Shown: in pieces, positions 23,806 through 37,529 of the stretch
How positions within the stretch are numbered: the stretch's first letter is position 1
Layout of the letters: each line of letters starts with the position of its first letter
Assembly: GCF_004193775.1 (NCBI RefSeq)
Contig: NC_041021.1
Span: forward strand, 2,304,001-2,368,000
Source: Glycine soja
Taxonomy: Eukaryota > Streptophyta > Magnoliopsida > Fabales > Fabaceae
Length of the DNA: 64,000 nucleotides
Reading direction: 5' to 3'
Notes under the pieces: model-generated
Database searches by the model: none
Told to the model about the DNA's origin: nothing
Seen by the model: only the letters and a program-made list of their open reading frames with translations
Position numbers and translations under genes: made by a program

Positions 23806-26800
23806 AATGAGAAAATATAATTTATTGTTAAAATTAAAAAATAATTAATGATTAAATAAGTACTTAAAAAGTAGTGTATTTTTTTTCAACAAAAAAATAT
23901 ATATTTTGTTTTTCATTTAATTTTAACGAATTCTAATATTACTTAAGGACGTATTTATATTTCTATTTTTTTTATAATATATAAGAAAAGTTTTCATTTC
24001 ATATATATTTGTGTGTAATTGTGAGAAGATAAAGCGAAACACAGATGGTTAATTCGTGGCAGTTGATGCTCTTCAAAGAAAAAACTGCATTATTTATAGA
24101 AATAATTGTTATTAGAGGCTACTATGGAGAACCTTTATACATTTTAAGGCCAATTGGAAAAGTTGTATGGATCTTTCCTCGATAAGGATGACATAGACAT
24201 CGAAAGTAAAGTACATCTATATTAATTTAGAGACACTTGGCATTTTGTGTCGTATCCATGTATGTGAGTTTTCAAGCCCACATGTAATATAAACATATGC
24301 AACCAAACATTGCCTCTACAGTTAGGTTTTGAACCTTTCATTATAAAGGACAATGTTTACTTCAGCAACTAAAAACGCATCTAATCCATGGACACACGTT
24401 TCAAGCCCCCAATTTGAAACTTCCACATCAATTTTAGTAATTTGTTCCTTTTTTTATACATATAATTTAAATATTTGTTCTTATCTTTATTTGTCCAGCA
24501 CACCAAGTTTGGTTTACCTTGGGCTAAGCTGAAAAGCATATGTACATCTGTTGTAACAATATCTAACAACATCTGTTAGATTGCAAAATAAATAAAAAAA
24601 AGTGTTTTCATAATTATCATTAATTTTGCACAAGTAAATCTATCATACCTAATTGTATAAGTTTTTTTTTTCTGTACTTATGTTAGCGGTTAATTATTAT
24701 GTTTTTTAGTGAAAAAATTAAATTCACAATTTTTTTTCATTTTTTTTCACTATCAAATTAATCTTATAACATTTTACTTAATTGTATAGGTTTTTTTTAT
24801 CAACAAAAGTATGTGTACAAAAAATATCCATCCCAAATCAGTCTTATAACTACTTATCTAATTATATAAGTACATGAACTTTTTTATGCTTTTTTTATAC
24901 TTTAATTTCTTTTTAAAATTAAATGAACAGAAAAGAAGTTCTTTCATTGTTTAAGATACCTTTGTTTTCTTCCAAGGTAATTAGAGGTTGATATAAGTAT
25001 AGTATTGAAGGAATCTATGATATATTTTGATCATGGAAGCAAGCAATAATAAAGAAGGACATGGAAAAGAGAGAAAGAGAAAGTTATTGGGAGAAGTGGA
25101 TGTAGGAATCCATCTGTCAATATTTATGTTTCTTTTTTGTTGGCCACTACTTTTATTTTTCGCTTTTATCTTATATACCTTTTCTTCTTCTTCATATTAT
25201 GCGTGTTTGTGAGGGAAATTAAAAATGGAAAATGTTATAGATTGCTACGGACAAGGTGGGGTGACTGCTCCTTTTTATTCAACCTACCTGTCAATATCAT
25301 TATTCTTTATCAAACTTCTATTATTTTGCAATATATCATACAAAAAATAATAATAAATTTTCTGTGAAGAATATGATATGTAGGCTCCATATCAGTTGAA
25401 GGTTTGATGCAAGACCTTGCATGGGAGAGGTATTCTTTGTTTGATTCCGTGAAAGTGACAATCCAATGGATACCTTTCTCTACGAAATATCTTACGTGAA
25501 AATCTAGGTTAACCGTACTCATATTCTAAGAAGGCCGGTGCATTCTGTACAAGAAAAAAAAATCACATATTTAGACTTTTGTTACATCTGATAGACCTAA
25601 CGAGAGCATACTAGAAACTGTGTCGATTATGCCTAATAACTAAATGTCACTTTCTAAATTAAAATATTTTTTTGTTTTTTTTTCGAATTAAAAATATTTG
25701 AATTTAAATATAAAGATATAAGATTGATTAAATGATTAAGAAAATAAGAAAAATGAAAAAAATTATAAGTTCAATCTCTTTTATTAATAATTAATATTTA
25801 TCGATAAAAAATATTTAAATTTTTTCTGAAAATTTTAATATTTTTTCTTTGTAAAATTGAAACGTATCAAGGTTTATATCCTTATAAGATTTATTTTCTT
25901 CCTCATTATATGATATAACTCCCTTTACATTATTGAACTTGTAGCTTTTTATTTATAAGTTTCGTTATTTTCAAATATTATTACTTAAATTATTTTAATT
26001 TTTAATTTTGATTGCAAATATTAATACAATATATTATTTTGAAGATACATTTCTTTTTTTAGATAAATTGAATTTAAATTTTGACAAAAGTTATTTTTGA
26101 CGTTTGAGTCTTTTGACTTATATATATATATTGTATAATTTTCCTTCAATTTTAGAAATTTTTATCTCTAATTTATTCATATGTAATATAATAAAATATT
26201 TAATAATAATAATTTAAATATTTATGTTTTGTGCGTGTGTGTGTGTTCTTGACCTATATATTCTCGCCTAAAACGTTGCAAATTTGACCAACTTAGCAAT
26301 TGGACTATAAAATGATGTACACCCATGAAGCACGACATATATGAGAAGTCTAATTGACAACTTCCCTGAATAATTTCTCATACTGATTCAAAGTGTATGA
26401 TCGAATACCAAGTGGTTTGACATTCAGCTCCTTAATTTATATATTGTTTTAAATTTTAAATAATTTACATTATGTACATAAGGAAATTGATTGGTTGATC
26501 CGGGAAGGAAGGCAATTAGAACAATACATGCATGTTAGGTGTTTGAAAATACCAGCTTCAAATTTTCAAATCCTTTATACTAAAATGTCCTTTTCAAGAA
26601 TAATGCTTAAAACTAATGTCAGCCAACACTCATTCCCCTCTTTTAGTCAATTTTTTAATTTGATTTTTTAGACCATTTTGTTTCTTTGATTAAGCATTGA
26701 GAAATGAAAATTAAAATTCGACTTTCATATCAACCATCTAGATGTGTAAACTAGATCACACGTTTCTCAAATTTTAAGCTTTAATTTCTTCCAACCCATA

Positions 26801-28235
26801 GTTAGCTAGGTTGAATATACATGTTCAAATGCATGCTAATGATGCCTATAGCTATGGACTTAGTTGTTAATTCGCCTACACACGCTTTTGCAGTAAAAAC
26901 CTATAACCTTTAAAGTTCTCATACTGGTAATGAAGACGTTAAGTTTATTATTAGCTGCTTTTAGAGGTAACTGATGTAACCTATCATATTAATTACTAAA
27001 CAAAAAGGTGGGGCTGAGTGGAAGCGATTGGGATCCAAGATGCTACTATAGTGCCTATTACTATATGTAATATAAAACTTAATTCGTTTGAAATTACAGT
27101 CATTATAACGTGAATTTATTCTACGTTTTTCTTTTTATTTACACAAAAGTGATTCTGCCCCATTGCACGGAGGTTTATGCCTAGCACATTTTCATGTAAA
27201 AAGACAAACATTGGCATCTCAATAAATTGCACTTTAAAAAAATCGTAGCACATCACAAAACCTGTTCCCTTAGGCAAAAGGAAAAGTAGGAGTGGATCAT
27301 GCACTAGAGTTTTTAATAATAAGCGCCAAACTTTCTTGGATTAATGAAGAGCTATATATTAAAGTTGAAAATCTAGCTAAAAGTAATAAATATATAAACT
27401 CACATAGACTAATTAACGTAAATGTTGCACAGGCAATGAGGTTAAGTATATTTATATTTTTTAATATTTTTGTTTAACAGCAACGGATATCATTTTATTC
27501 GGAATATAATCACACTTAGACTCTTCATCCATCTCCAAGAGAATATCTTGTGGGGGTTAAACTCAGATCTTTTTCAATAAACTTAAAGTTTGTTACCAAC
27601 TGAGATATACCCATCAACTATATATATTTTTAATTACTTATTTAATTGTTCATTAGGTATTAATGACTGAGGTGTTATGATGGGAATTAGTGGGTAAAAA
27701 TGCGTACGGACATGCATAACTGGGACAACTAAGAGACAGATCTTTATTGAGCACGATTCAAAGGTTTTGTTCACCCTCCCTCATTATCATATTGAAAATC
27801 ATTAGCAATGTGTCGGGCACATCCATCATATTATGGAGGAAATGCTGTAAACTGAATATGCATGTGAGGTTGCATGTATACATATACCTGATTATATATA
27901 ATAGATTCAGCTTCTCCATTATTTTAGCAAGTTAAGCAAGGTGATTGATCGCCACTTTTGTTATTTACACAAAAGTAGCAGGATGAGACACGGTTGACCC
28001 ACTACATAAACTTATGTGTATCGATTTAACGAACTAACTTTACTTATTTTAGACATCAATTACCCCAGCACATGTTTTGGGACGGATTTCGAAAGAAAAA
28101 GTTGTATCAATTAATTAATTGGGAATATGGTTCTGTCTTCTTAAAATTAATGATCACTCGTTCAATCAAATAGGTTAAGTGCAATTTTACTTTTCATATA
28201 TAGACGACAGAAACCATAACTTTTGATGCTATATT
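23805..28235. other. A+T-rich intergenic region, no gene seen
   Basis: No supported gene. A short frame at 25033-25212 would encode a charged N-terminus (KERKRKLLGE) followed by one hydrophobic segment, but nothing else supports expression. Confidence 0.4.
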
Positions 28236-28615
28236 AAAAGGTTTAATTGTTATTTTGTTTTTTTAATTTAATTTTTAGATTTAGTTTGATAATTTTATTT
28301 TAAAAATTCAATTTAATCCTTTGATTTGTTTATTAAGTTTAATTTGATTCCTTTATTGTTAAAGGTTTATTTAAGTCCTTCATTTCTTAAAATGAGTTAA
28401 ATTTATTTCCAGTTTTCTTTCATTTTCTAAAAAAGAGGTAAAATTTGATTTTAAATGTGATCAAATTGAATCAATTTTAAAAAATAAACAATTTAATTGA
28501 AGTTTTTAAAAATAAAAGGATGAACCTTATAAATAAATTAAGATCCAATTAAACCTTTTAAAAATTAAAAAGACTAAATTGAACCTAAAAAATAAAAACT
28601 TAATTGTAAATTTTA
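28236..28615. mobile_element. Palindromic MITE-like element, about 380 bp
   Basis: The two ends are imperfect inverted repeats of roughly 90 bp: GGTTTAATTGTTATTTTG and TTTAGATTTAGTTTG on the left face CAATTAAACCTTTT and GACTAAATTGAACC on the right. There is no coding content. Low complexity makes the borders uncertain. Confidence 0.4.
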
Positions 28616-29091
28616 CCATCTAAATTTTCAATTTTTGCGCATTGTACCATCATTGATAGAAAATGGATGATTTTAACATTTGATCTCGGTTGTAATTGCC
28701 ACCCGTGTAGAAATTGTCATTTTATATCATTTTGGCAAAATTACATTTTTGGTCCCCCAGTTTATCTCCAGTTTCGGATTTGGTCCCCCAGTAATTTAAT
28801 TCACGAATTAGGTTCTCCTATTTTGTAAAATCATGCAATGTTGGTCCCCCAAGCCACAATTGGACGTTGACCGTTAGCAAGTAACGTTGACTGTCATGTG
28901 TCATTTTCTTATTGAATGATGACTGTCAGGTGTCATGTTCTGATTGGATGTCAACTCCATGAAAGATGAAATGCATTGTTGTTTTCATTGACCAATCAGA
29001 ACATGACATGTGATAGGTATGATCCAATAAGAAAGTGACACGTGACAGACAACGTCACTTGTTAACGGTCAACGTCCAATTGTGGCCTGGG

Positions 29092-30825
29092 TGTTGGATC
29101 GAGTGGCCTCGGAATAATTAAGAAGGGGGGTTGAATTAATTATGAACGTGTCTTGACTAATTAAAAAATTATCCTTCTTAATATTACTAGATTCAATTAG
29201 GCTTTACTACTAAGTTATGAGAAAGTAAAGAACAGAAACAATAACTTAGACAAAAAGTAAAGCGGAAATAAAAGTACAAGGTGGAAATTAAAGAGTGTAG
29301 GAAAGAAGAAGACACACACAAGATTTATACTGGTACGGCTACAACCTGTACCTACATCCAGCCCCCAAGCAAATACCGGTTCTTGAGATTTCCAATAACC
29401 TTGTAAAATCCTTTACAAGCAAAGATCCACAAGGGATGTACCATCCCTTGTTCTCTTTGAACAACCAAGTGGATGTACGCTCCACTTGAACTGATCCACA
29501 AGAGATGTACCCTCTCTTGTTCTCAGTATAACAACTCAAGTAGATGTACGCTCTACTTGTACCACAAAGGATGCACGTTCCAATGTGTTAAGACAAAGAA
29601 TTCTTAGGCGGTTAGTCCCTTAAATCTTTGTAAGGAGAAACAAAAGATATCTCAGGCGGTTAGTTCTTTGAAATCTTTTGTTTAAAGGGAAAGGGGAAAA
29701 GATATCTCAGACGGTTAGTCCTTTGAAATCTTTTGTAAGAAACAGAAAATATCTCAGGCGGTTAGTCCTTTGAAATCTTTTGTCAAGAGGGAGAAGGGAA
29801 GAAACAAAAGAATTCTTAGGCGGTTAGTCCTTTGAATCTTTTGGCAAGAGAGAAGGAATGAAGAAGAAGAATAGCACAAATTTTTGGTCAATGAACTCTT
29901 CTTGAAAGAGAAAGTATTGAACAAAAATTTTTATAAAGATGAAGAGAAATGAATGAAAGAAATCGTGTTATGCATGAAAGGAATCAGTCTCTTTTAAATT
30001 TGTGCCATGGTCACATATTTATAATCATTTGATGACTCAAGTTAAAGTTTGTGATTTTTGACAATTTCTTTAAAACTAGCCACTTTTTAAAAGTTGTGAC
30101 TCTTTTGAAAACTAGTCACTTTAAAAGTTATGACTCTTTTTGAAAACTAGTCACTTAAAGACTGTGACTTTTGAAAAACTTTTAAAAAACAAATCACTTT
30201 AAGAATTGTGACTTTTGGTAATTTTTCAAAATCAGTCACCGGTAATCGATTACACTATATGGTAATCGATTACCATCATAGTGTAATCTATTACACATCA
30301 ACAAATGTGACTCTTCATGTTTAAATTTGAAAATCAAAACGTTTAGAAACTTTGGTAATCGATTATAAGTATTGTGTAATCGATTACACAAGTTTGAAAT
30401 GATTTGAAATTTTTTTATCACAAGTTGTAACTCTTGAAATTTGAAATCTAACGTTTTAAAACATTGGTAATCGATTACATGCTCATGGTAATCGATTACA
30501 GCTTTGTAAATCAGTTTGAAAACAATGTTGGTTACTGGTAATCGATTACCTAAGAGTAAAACTCTGTGGTAAAATATTTTTCTTTTTTGAAAAATTCTTG
30601 TGCTATTCAATGTTTTTGAAAAAACTTTTTAGTACTTATCTTGATTGAGTCTTCTCTTGATTCTTGTATCTTGAGTCTTGATTCTTTACTTGAATCTTGA
30701 ATCTTGATCTTGATTATTCTTAAATCTTGATTCTTGAAACTTGTTTGACTCTTGATTCTTGAAACTTGCTTGACTCTTGATTCTTTGGCATCATCAAAAT
30801 AATCTTAGAATGCATTGCTTCCACA
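29092..30825. mobile_element. Solo LTR, 1734 bp, target site CTGGG/CTAGG
   Basis: It starts TGTTGGATCGAG and ends CTTCCACA, so it has TG...CA ends, and is flanked by CTGGG (29087-29091) and CTAGG (30826-30830), a 5-bp target duplication with one change. It has no gag, pol or second LTR, consistent with LTR-LTR recombination. Internally it is a series of tandem-repeat blocks: an 80-bp-like block with GATGTACGCTC (29400-29570), a CTCAGGCGGTTAGTCC block (29600-29840), an AAAACTAGTCACTTT block (30070-30200) and an ATCGATTAC block (30240-30550), then CTTGATTCTTG repeats (30640-30785). The superfamily was not determined. Confidence 0.8.
30240..30550. repeat. GGTAATCGATTAC motif array within the solo LTR
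   Basis: About eight copies of a palindromic word centred on TAATCGATTA occur at 30241, 30260, 30284 (variant TAATCTATTA), 30354, 30374, 30464, 30486 and 30537. They often sit in close pairs separated by a few bases. The 124-codon open frame on the minus strand here is a by-product of the repeat (recurring VIDY and NRLP). Confidence 0.85.
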
Positions 30826-30975
30826 CTAGGGGACCAACATTGCACGATTTTACAAAATAAGAGGAATCAATTCGTGAATTAAATTACTGGAGAACCAAAA
30901 ATACAATTTTGCCAGTAGTGCCATGATGGTAAAATGCACAAAAGTAAAAAATTTAGATGGTAAAATTTGTGAAAT

Positions 30976-32469
30976 ATTGAAAATCAAATAGTAAAATTCG
31001 CAAAATTATCAAAGTTAAGTGATAAAATTCATAAAAATAAAATTTAAGTGATAAAATTAGTAAAATAATGAAAGTTTGATGTGATAAAATTTGCAATTAA
31101 ATCAAAAATAAAATAAAGGATCAAAATGTAGTATTATTAAAATCGTAAAAATAAAATAGAACATAAATCATAACTATTTGTGTAAACTTTTTTTCTCAAA
31201 TTAAAAGATGAAAAAATATAATCAAATGGTTAATATTTTTTTAATAAACTGAATTTTTTTAGATAATCAGGCACACACAATAAGGGTTAAAGACAGATTA
31301 AAATGGACTAAACTAACTTTCTTAGGCCCAAACCTAACCTTGATTAAAAATAAATAATTCATTGACTATCATACCTCCAGCCCCAAAGTTCTGCTAAGAT
31401 AGTAACCTAACCTTTTGGAGGGGAAAAATCAAAAAATTACCAACTAACTTTAATTTAAAAAAATTTATTTTATCCTCATTTATTTCTCTTTAACCAAATC
31501 ACTTTTATTTCCACCTTATTTTTTACTTATTTTTGTTCTCACCTATTCTCTTCTTTTCCCATCTCAAAGCCAAACAACCCCTTACGATCTACTTTGTGAT
31601 AATTCAAAAGTAAAATAAAGATTAAAAAATATATATTAGGCTTGATAAGAATTAAATTTAACTTGTTTATATCATATTAACATATTTTTAAGATTTAATA
31701 TAATATTCATCAAACTTATTTAAAACTTTTAAATAAGACATAAATGCATATTTCAATAAAGTTATAGCTTCACTCTTTAAATAGATGATTATTTGTAACA
31801 TTTAAAAAGTAAAATAAATGTGATTTAATACAAATAAATATTTAATTTATATTTTTTTAATAGACTGGTCTGTTAGGTCTAATAGGCTTTCTAAACAGCC
31901 TAAGGCCTAACCTTTCTAATTAAATAGATTTTTGATAAAAGATTTAGTCTAATTTATTTTATAGGCTAAATTACATATCACTATCCAACGGTCTGATCTT
32001 TTTTATCTCAACACATGACGTTGTTACTCTTTTTAAATTTGGTCACTGGTTCAATAGTTACAAAATAGGTTTATTGTTATTTAACTTTTCATAGACATTA
32101 GAACTTAAATTTTCTCAATTATTTACTAAAATAAATTAAAGTTCGTAAAAAGATCTTTACATCTTTATTTAATCTTAAAGTACACTTTAAATTATTTAAT
32201 ATAGTTTCTTATATTTTTTTAAACTTAAACGAATCATTATAGTTTAACTAATTATATAATTTTCTCATAAAAGAGTAAGAGTATATTATAGTCTATAACA
32301 TTTATGTATTTCAATTTAATTTAATATAAAGAACTTCTTAGTGATTATAAGCGGGCATGAACAAGTCACTTAAGGATAATGCTCGTTTCTGTGTTTACCT
32401 GTAAGGCAACTGACAGATTTAATATATTTTAACTTTATTTTTTAAAGTGCATATGTCTATGCCTCAATG

Positions 32470-32547
<78 letters not shown>

Positions 32548-33041
32548 CTTGTTCTCAACTAAATAAATCAATTTCATATTTATTTGTTTCATTTTTCTTT
32601 ATTAAATACAATTAATTAATTATTTTATTCTCCTCTGTTAAAACCAAAATCATGCATAATAATTACTGAATTGTCTAAAAAATTGACTGAATTAAAAAAA
32701 TTATGATTTGAATATTCAACCTAATCATACAAGCATTTATATTTTAATTCAAACTAATTTATAAAATAATTTTTAGCCGACATTTTCTTATGATTAAGAT
32801 ATTCAAAACTAAAACTACGAGTATACTATGATCCGTAAGATTTTTATGATTTCAACATTTCAAACTAATAATAATAATATAAATTATGATCATGATTTAT
32901 ATTTACTATCATCATTTTATATTTTATTATTTAATAAATTATAAAATTTATTTATTATAATGATATTCATGACAATAATTTATTATATTATATTAAATAT
33001 TGTTATTAATTATTAATGTAAAAATAATGGATAAATATAAA
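30976..33041. other. A+T-rich intergenic region, no gene seen
   Basis: This region holds dispersed-repeat debris (for example CAGCCTAAGGCCTAACC near 31900) and an AT microsatellite at 32473-32546. No gene or structural RNA was recognised. Confidence 0.45.
32473..32546. repeat. (TA)n microsatellite, about 37 units
   Basis: An uninterrupted TA dinucleotide run. Confidence 0.95.
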
Positions 33042-33556
33042 GGTTTAAATATTTTTTTAATCCTTCAAATTTGGGTAACTTTTTTTTGTTCTTAAAAAAA
33101 TTATTTATCCCTTAATTTGTTTGAAAAAATATTTTTAGTTTATCTTTCTTCATTGTTTCATAATTTTTGGCATCTTTAACCACAAAAAATTATTTTTAAA
33201 AAAATGACTACTAACAATTTTAAATCATCAAAATATTATATTTGTATGATTTGGTGATCGTTTTTTTACATATTCTAGTATTTTAAAAAATAAAAATAAA
33301 AATATGAATGTGAAATTGTTGTGATTTATTTACATATTCTAGTACTTTAAAATGTTACAAATTATTTTAAATAAATTAAATTAAAAAAATATTTCTGATG
33401 GGAAAAACTGTCCCACAAATTATTACACCATGAATACAAAAATGAGAGGGACTAAAAGCAATTTTTCAAAAATTTGAGAAACTAATAAAAACAATTTTTA
33501 AAGGACTAAGAAAAATAATTACCCAAATTTAAAGGATTAAAAATATATTTAAATAA
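33042..33556. mobile_element. MITE-like element with long terminal inverted repeats, about 515 bp
   Basis: The left end GGTTTAAATATTTTTTTAAT with CCTTCAAATTTGGGTAA is mirrored by the right end TTACCCAAATTTAAAGG with ATTAAAAATATATTTAAAT. The interior is non-coding with runs such as GACTAAAAGCAATTTTT. This is a common type of non-autonomous DNA element in legume genomes. No target duplication could be fixed because both flanks are A+T rich. Confidence 0.6.
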
Positions 33557-35211
33557 AATATAAATGATCAATTAATATTGTTATCTTAATTTTTGCACAT
33601 AATCTCCTATGGTACGGATTATTAAATAATACTGTTACCCTAATTATTTCATAATACCTGTGATGACTATAACTTATTATATTTATTATATATATTAATA
33701 CTATTGCGTTAAATACCTTAAACAAATATTTATTATTGTTGATTTAGGTTTATAATACTTTTAAAAAAAATATAATCAGTCAATCATTACATATATTAGC
33801 CATAAAAATTTATCAAAAAATATATTATTATCTTCAAAAGTTATATATATATATATATATATATGATAACTATTACATATATTAGTCTTTAGTTTATTTA
33901 AACTTTTAACAATGTTTTTTTAACGGCCAATCAAAATTTATTAAAGAAAACTTAGAAAAGCACAAAATATACCTCTATAGGATTCAAAAGTACAAAATAC
34001 AATCAAAATGGTAAAACAAAAATAAAAAAACACGAAATGATCATGCACATTGTTCCCTAACCCTTCATGCACACACAAAGAAGCAACAACACCCTACGAT
34101 TGAAAACGCATGAAACAAAGATATAAACTATGCTTCATAGTGAATAATATGAAAGAAATTCCCTTGCACTTCAACACCCAACATTTCAATCCCACAAAAA
34201 TCACAATGCTACCTACTCACTCCTCTCCCCATCAACACAAGCTCACACCACCCTTGGCGCTTTTAACAACTTTAATTTGAGTATTCTAATAAATATATTA
34301 TTATTTAGAAAATTAAATAATGATTGATTTGAATCAGTTTATAAATTCTTAGTTATGTACTACTTATCTATAGACACGAAAAGAGAAAAAAATTTATGCA
34401 TTGCATCTCTTCAATACTCATACAAAAAAATAATTATACAAAATTATTTAAATAACATTTTTGTATCATAAAAAAATTTAGACCTTGCAAATGAAAATTA
34501 TGCAAGATTTTTTCATTGATAAAAATATATCTCTTTGTGAATATTGGATTGAAATGTAATCATAAAAAATATTTATTTATTTTAATAAAGTTTAATTTCT
34601 TATGATATTTATTCACAAAAAACATTTAATGAAAAAACTATTTTAGAACTATTTTAATTTAAAATATAATTAACCATAATAAAACTAAAAACAAAATTTA
34701 TGAAAATACATGACTTTGTATGTTTTCAGAAATAATTCCAATGAAAGGAAAAGATATCATAATGCAAATATATTTGAAATTAAGTTAACATGAAATTAAT
34801 CAATTTTTTAAGTATCAATTTAAATAATAACATTAATATAATATATTTTTCCTTCAATTTCAACTGAAATTAGATGATGTTTTTTAATATTTAGTTTTTT
34901 GTGGTTGATTTTTTTTAAATAATGTTTAAAGCTTAAAAAGTAAATTAAATAAAACAAGAAATACTCAAATTATAAATTATTTTTGTTAAATCATTTCATT
35001 TGTTTTTTTTTTATTTTTTACCATGAAAAATATTATTTAACTCACATGTAAACAAGTTTTTGTTGCATATGTTATATGTTCTAGCATCTTTTATCTTTAA
35101 TACATCTATCAAAATTATTAGTTATCCTTTTTAAATAAATCATGATTTTTTTTTTCAACTAATATTATCAAACATAATTATTATTTCTAATCATTTGATC
35201 TTGTGCTTATA

Positions 35212-35243
<32 letters not shown>

Positions 35244-35924
35244 ACTTACATATTTAATTAATTAATTTAATTTAGAAATATAAAATAAAAGAAGATTTCC
35301 TCACCTGAACATGTCAATTTACTTAGGGATGAGTCGGTCTTCACACAACATAGGATGCCTACAAGGAACATGTTTAAGAAGAAGAAGAAAAAAAATCTGT
35401 GGGTAATTCTAATTTTGAAATTGAAATTTCAATACAATAAAGAGCCATTAATATTTGATTTGGATTTAATTTTTGAACTACAATGGAATGAATATCATAT
35501 TTACATGGATGGTAAATATGGTAAATAAGGATGAAAACTTCTAAGTTGTATGTTAGATGAAAACTTACCAGCAAAATAATATTTTGTAAAAACATTTTCA
35601 GACAATTTAAATATTTTTGTTCGGCTTCATTAGTATAAATCATCTCTAATCCATACATTTTTTAATATTATGTTTTTTTTTTCATTTTCTTTTGATATAC
35701 TTTGTGTTTTAACGACTTGAATTCAATATGATTTTTGTTTAACAATTTTTTTTAGATTTATGCATTACTTATACAAAATTTTATAAGTTTCGTTTTTTAG
35801 TTAGTATTTCACTAAATTTTAAAATAATTAATTAATCAAAGACGTCTTTAAGCAAACTTTTAAACAGGCTCTTAGGCCAAGCCAGACTTTATGTAAGCCG
35901 AGAACCGAGCCTTTTAATTATGTC
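33557..35924. other. Intergenic region with possible LINE 3' end and AT tracts
   Basis: On the minus strand about 34270-33911 is a less A+T-rich segment ending AATAAATTTTGATTGGCCGT and then seven A's, which looks like the 3' end of a LINE or processed sequence. No reverse-transcriptase motif was found. Short AT microsatellites lie at about 33841-33865 and 35220-35242. Otherwise nothing was recognised. Confidence 0.35.
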
Positions 35925-36345
35925 TTTAACTTAAAATTAATGAAAATCACATTAAAAAACATAGTTTGTTTTGGCGTAAATTATTTATGAAAATCAAGTT
36001 AACATTTTAAGATTTTTGATTTAGTTTGATTTTTACGATTTAAAAATTCTGGTAATAAAAATTAAAAAATACTTAAAAAAATGTGTTATTAATTAGATAG
36101 AACTTGAATAATAAAATCAATGGTATAAATTGACAATAAAAGTTTCAATAATTAAACTTAAAGTAAAATAATAATTGTTTTCAAGTTGTATAATAATAAA
36201 TATTCAACTTGCAAAAATTAGACATAATACTGGCTTTCAAGGTATAATTATTGAACTAAAAAAATAGTAAAACAATATTCAAAATACTTTCTTTCAATCA
36301 TGAAAATTTAGAAAATAGATATCCAACAATAAGATATTAATTACA
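35925..36345. repeat. Diverged direct repeat, copy 1 (about 420 bp)
   Basis: This segment aligns in the same orientation with 37530-37955. Shared words include CATAGTTTGTTT, AAATTATTTATGAAAA, GGTAATAAA.ATTAAAAAATA, AAAGTTTCAAT.ATTAAACTTA and TTCATAATACTTTCTT-like ends. It could be two halves of one old element or long terminal repeats; no coding sequence links them. Confidence 0.6.
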
Positions 36346-37529
36346 ATAATAATTTATAGGGATGTTCGGAATGGGACATGATTTAATTCAGTTTGAAAAG
36401 TTAATTATAAATTAATTAAAATCATTATTTATTAAAAAACAATAAAAAATGATTAATAATTCTAATTTTCACAGCATGCTCCTTCTCTTTTCCACAAACA
36501 CATCTCGCCCACCTCTCTTGTGCACACCCACAACTCCACCAACCACATCACCATATTATTACATTAGGTTTAATAGTCTTTTATTAAAAATTTAATGATT
36601 AATAAATCTTATTTAATTTATAATTCATTTAATGTCTCTAATAATCACAATTATTAGGTTAATTTATCTGAAGACCAAAATCAACAATCTATAAAATTAG
36701 AAGACCAAATGTTACAATTAAAAATCAAGTGGACCAAAATCATGAATTTAAAAAATTAGAAGAACCAAAATTACAATTTAGTCTTTAGTTTTCATATTTC
36801 AATTAAAAAAACCTATATTTAAATGTGATTTCATAAGTAATTATTATAAAAAATTATCGTATATAATAATATAATTAGACAAACTTGTAAAAAAATATTA
36901 ATATTAAATTCTATTTTTCATATGATTGTAAATAACAATAAATACAAGTTACAAAAAATAGCATTAAAAATATTTGCTACTAATTAATAGTAGTTGAATA
37001 CTAATCCTTTTTTCAAATATAAAAAAAATACTGAATTGACTTGTTTAATATAGCACATCTTTTTCATGTAATTAATATTGCAATGAAGTATTGTACCATT
37101 GCTTAATAAAGACTAGTTTCCTTTTAAAAATATTAAATAATTTTTTATTGTATGATACAAAACTTACTAATTAAAAGTTTAATAAATTTATAAGAATGTT
37201 TGTTACTCCACACACATCAGTGATGGTAACAATGTTGACCAATAATATGGTGGTCTATTCAAATATCTTGCTGCTACTCATTTTCACGATAAACTTAAAA
37301 AAAGTCTTTAATTTATTTCTTTTCTTTATGTTGGATGAGGTGAGAAAGTAAGAAAATTGGTCAAAAAGCATTGATGTTTGAATGTTGACCGCTAGCATGC
37401 GAATTGAGATTATTGTACCCAGTTTATCACTCTCAGGTGATCATACAAATCTGTTCCTACATAGATATTATAGATTGGGGGTAGTGAAGAAGGAAGGCCA
37501 TGTGAGTAGTCCTAGTGTGGTTTATTATG
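36346..37529. other. Intergenic spacer between the direct repeats
   Basis: A+T-rich with debris such as GACCAAAATCA repeats near 36675-36780. No gene was recognised and no retrotransposon domain was found between the two repeat copies. Confidence 0.4.

Larger units (their letters stand above)
28604..30975. mobile_element. Palindromic DNA element hosting a nested solo LTR
   Basis: The core ends are inverted repeats: TGGCAAAATTACATTTTTGG at 28733 faces CCAAAAATACAATTTTGCCA ending at 30914, and the homology continues through GGTCCCCCA, AATTTAATTCACGAATT and GCAATGTTGGTCC. An outer pair (ACCATCTAAATTTT near 28613 and AAAATTTAGATGGT near 30952) extends the palindrome. Removing the 1734-bp LTR plus one target copy leaves a sequence in which CAATTGTGGCCTGGG joins GGACCAACATT, mirroring the left arm. 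No transposase is present. Confidence 0.7.

Noticed and set aside
25033..25212. Possible small membrane protein (MEASNNKEGHGKERKRKLLG then one hydrophobic segment)
   Set aside because: No homology recognised, no clear promoter and A+T-rich surroundings; could be chance.
30236..30610. 124-codon open frame on the minus strand
   Set aside because: It consists of the repeated ATCGATTAC motif read as VIDY and NRLP inside the solo LTR; it is a repeat by-product, not a gene.
33911..34270. Possible LINE 3' end on the minus strand
   Set aside because: Only an A-run and composition support it; no coding homology, so it was kept as a remark rather than a separate element.
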